Source: Paragonimus westermani
Taxonomy: Eukaryota > Platyhelminthes > Trematoda > Plagiorchiida > Troglotrematidae
Reading direction: 5' to 3'
Assembly (NCBI GenBank): GCA_008508345.1
Contig: QNGE01000294.1
Location: 89,712 to 153,711 of the forward strand
Length of the DNA stretch: 64,000 nt
Shown here: in pieces, positions 63,515 to 64,000 of the stretch
Layout of the letters: the number at the start of each line of letters is the position of its first letter
How positions within the stretch are numbered: the first letter of the stretch is position 1
Position numbers and translations under genes: made by a program
Notes under the pieces: model-generated
The model's input: the letters and a program-made list of their open reading frames with translations, nothing else
Databases searched by the model: none
Told to the model about the DNA's origin: nothing

Positions 63515-64000
63515 CTGATAACAGTGAACGAATACGAAAATCAACACGTATCTGCACATGTAGTCATAATACAATGATAACTAAGGTACACACTCGGTTA
63601 CGACATTCGTTCAGAGTTAGTGTGTTCGGAAACGGTAGGGGCGCAGACGAAGCAGCAGCGTCTTAATCCTGATGACTAAACATTAAACTGTACAAGAATT
63701 AGAAGTAATGCAAGTAGTCAGAATGAGTCACTTCGATGCGACTGAAGGTTTTTCTTTTTAAGACCAAAAATGGTCACTCATAGGTAAGCAGGAACCGTAT
63801 GTGTAATAACGCTTTTACAAGTGCATCACACGCGGATTGCTAACTACTGCAAGCCATGTTATCAGCAATACCACTGAGGCAAATATCCCTTGAATTACTT
63901 CAGCCAAAACAGCAGCTTGTGCTAACAACATCAGCATCACCGACAACAATGTCAACAGTGATTAAAAAACTGTCGCCTCTATTAACTCTATTGGAGAAAT
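63515..64000. other. right edge, DYNC2H1 intron
   Basis: No further DYNC2H1 exon was found before the window ends. The open frame at 63457-63666 on the + strand is antisense shadow of the exon and intron. Confidence 0.45.

Overview
This window is a piece of a repeat-rich animal nuclear genome. Coding sequence is broken into short exons with GT-AG borders and introns of about 0.7 to 6 kb. Most of the rest is decayed retroelements. The mix of Penelope-like elements (PLEs), tRNA-like SINEs and non-LTR retrotransposon 3' ends fits a parasitic flatworm, most likely a digenean fluke. Species cannot be read from the sequence, and that taxonomic call is inference.

Two conserved ciliary genes were reconstructed exon by exon, and reading phase closes at every junction. 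On the + strand, thirteen exons between 5714 and 45280 encode the last 669 residues of dynein regulatory complex subunit 11 (DRC11, also IQCA1): a conserved helical block, an IQ motif, lysine-rich linkers and a degenerate AAA+ ATPase domain. Its N-terminus was not found. On the - strand, six exons between 63514 and 51178 encode the last 511 residues of the cytoplasmic dynein-2 heavy chain (DYNC2H1), the retrograde intraflagellar transport motor. This includes the terminal exon and a poly(A) signal; the other exons lie beyond the right edge. The genes converge tail to tail across about 5.9 kb. An unassigned exon-like open stretch occupies 1-169.

Region by region: 0.2-3.3 kb holds no recognised gene and one hammerhead-core-like motif. 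3.3-5.6 kb is a fairly well preserved PLE on the - strand (reverse transcriptase plus GIY-YIG) with two frame breaks. 6.4-10.5 kb, inside the first DRC11 intron seen here, is a run of older PLE remains in the same orientation; one is split by a SINE. 12-34 kb is DRC11 introns, with a duplicated 292-bp block across a one-base gap near 24.5 kb and a palindromic SINE pair near 30 kb. 34.7-35.7 kb is an inverted duplication around a 13-N gap. 36-45 kb holds the AAA domain exons and another PLE remnant. 45-51 kb is intergenic. 51-63.5 kb is DYNC2H1, whose introns carry a foldback element, a truncated PLE 3' end and two LINE fragments.

The genes do not form an operon. They share only a ciliary role: DRC11 regulates dynein in motile axonemes, and DYNC2H1 builds and maintains cilia. 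All identifications come from reading translations against remembered family features; no search was run.
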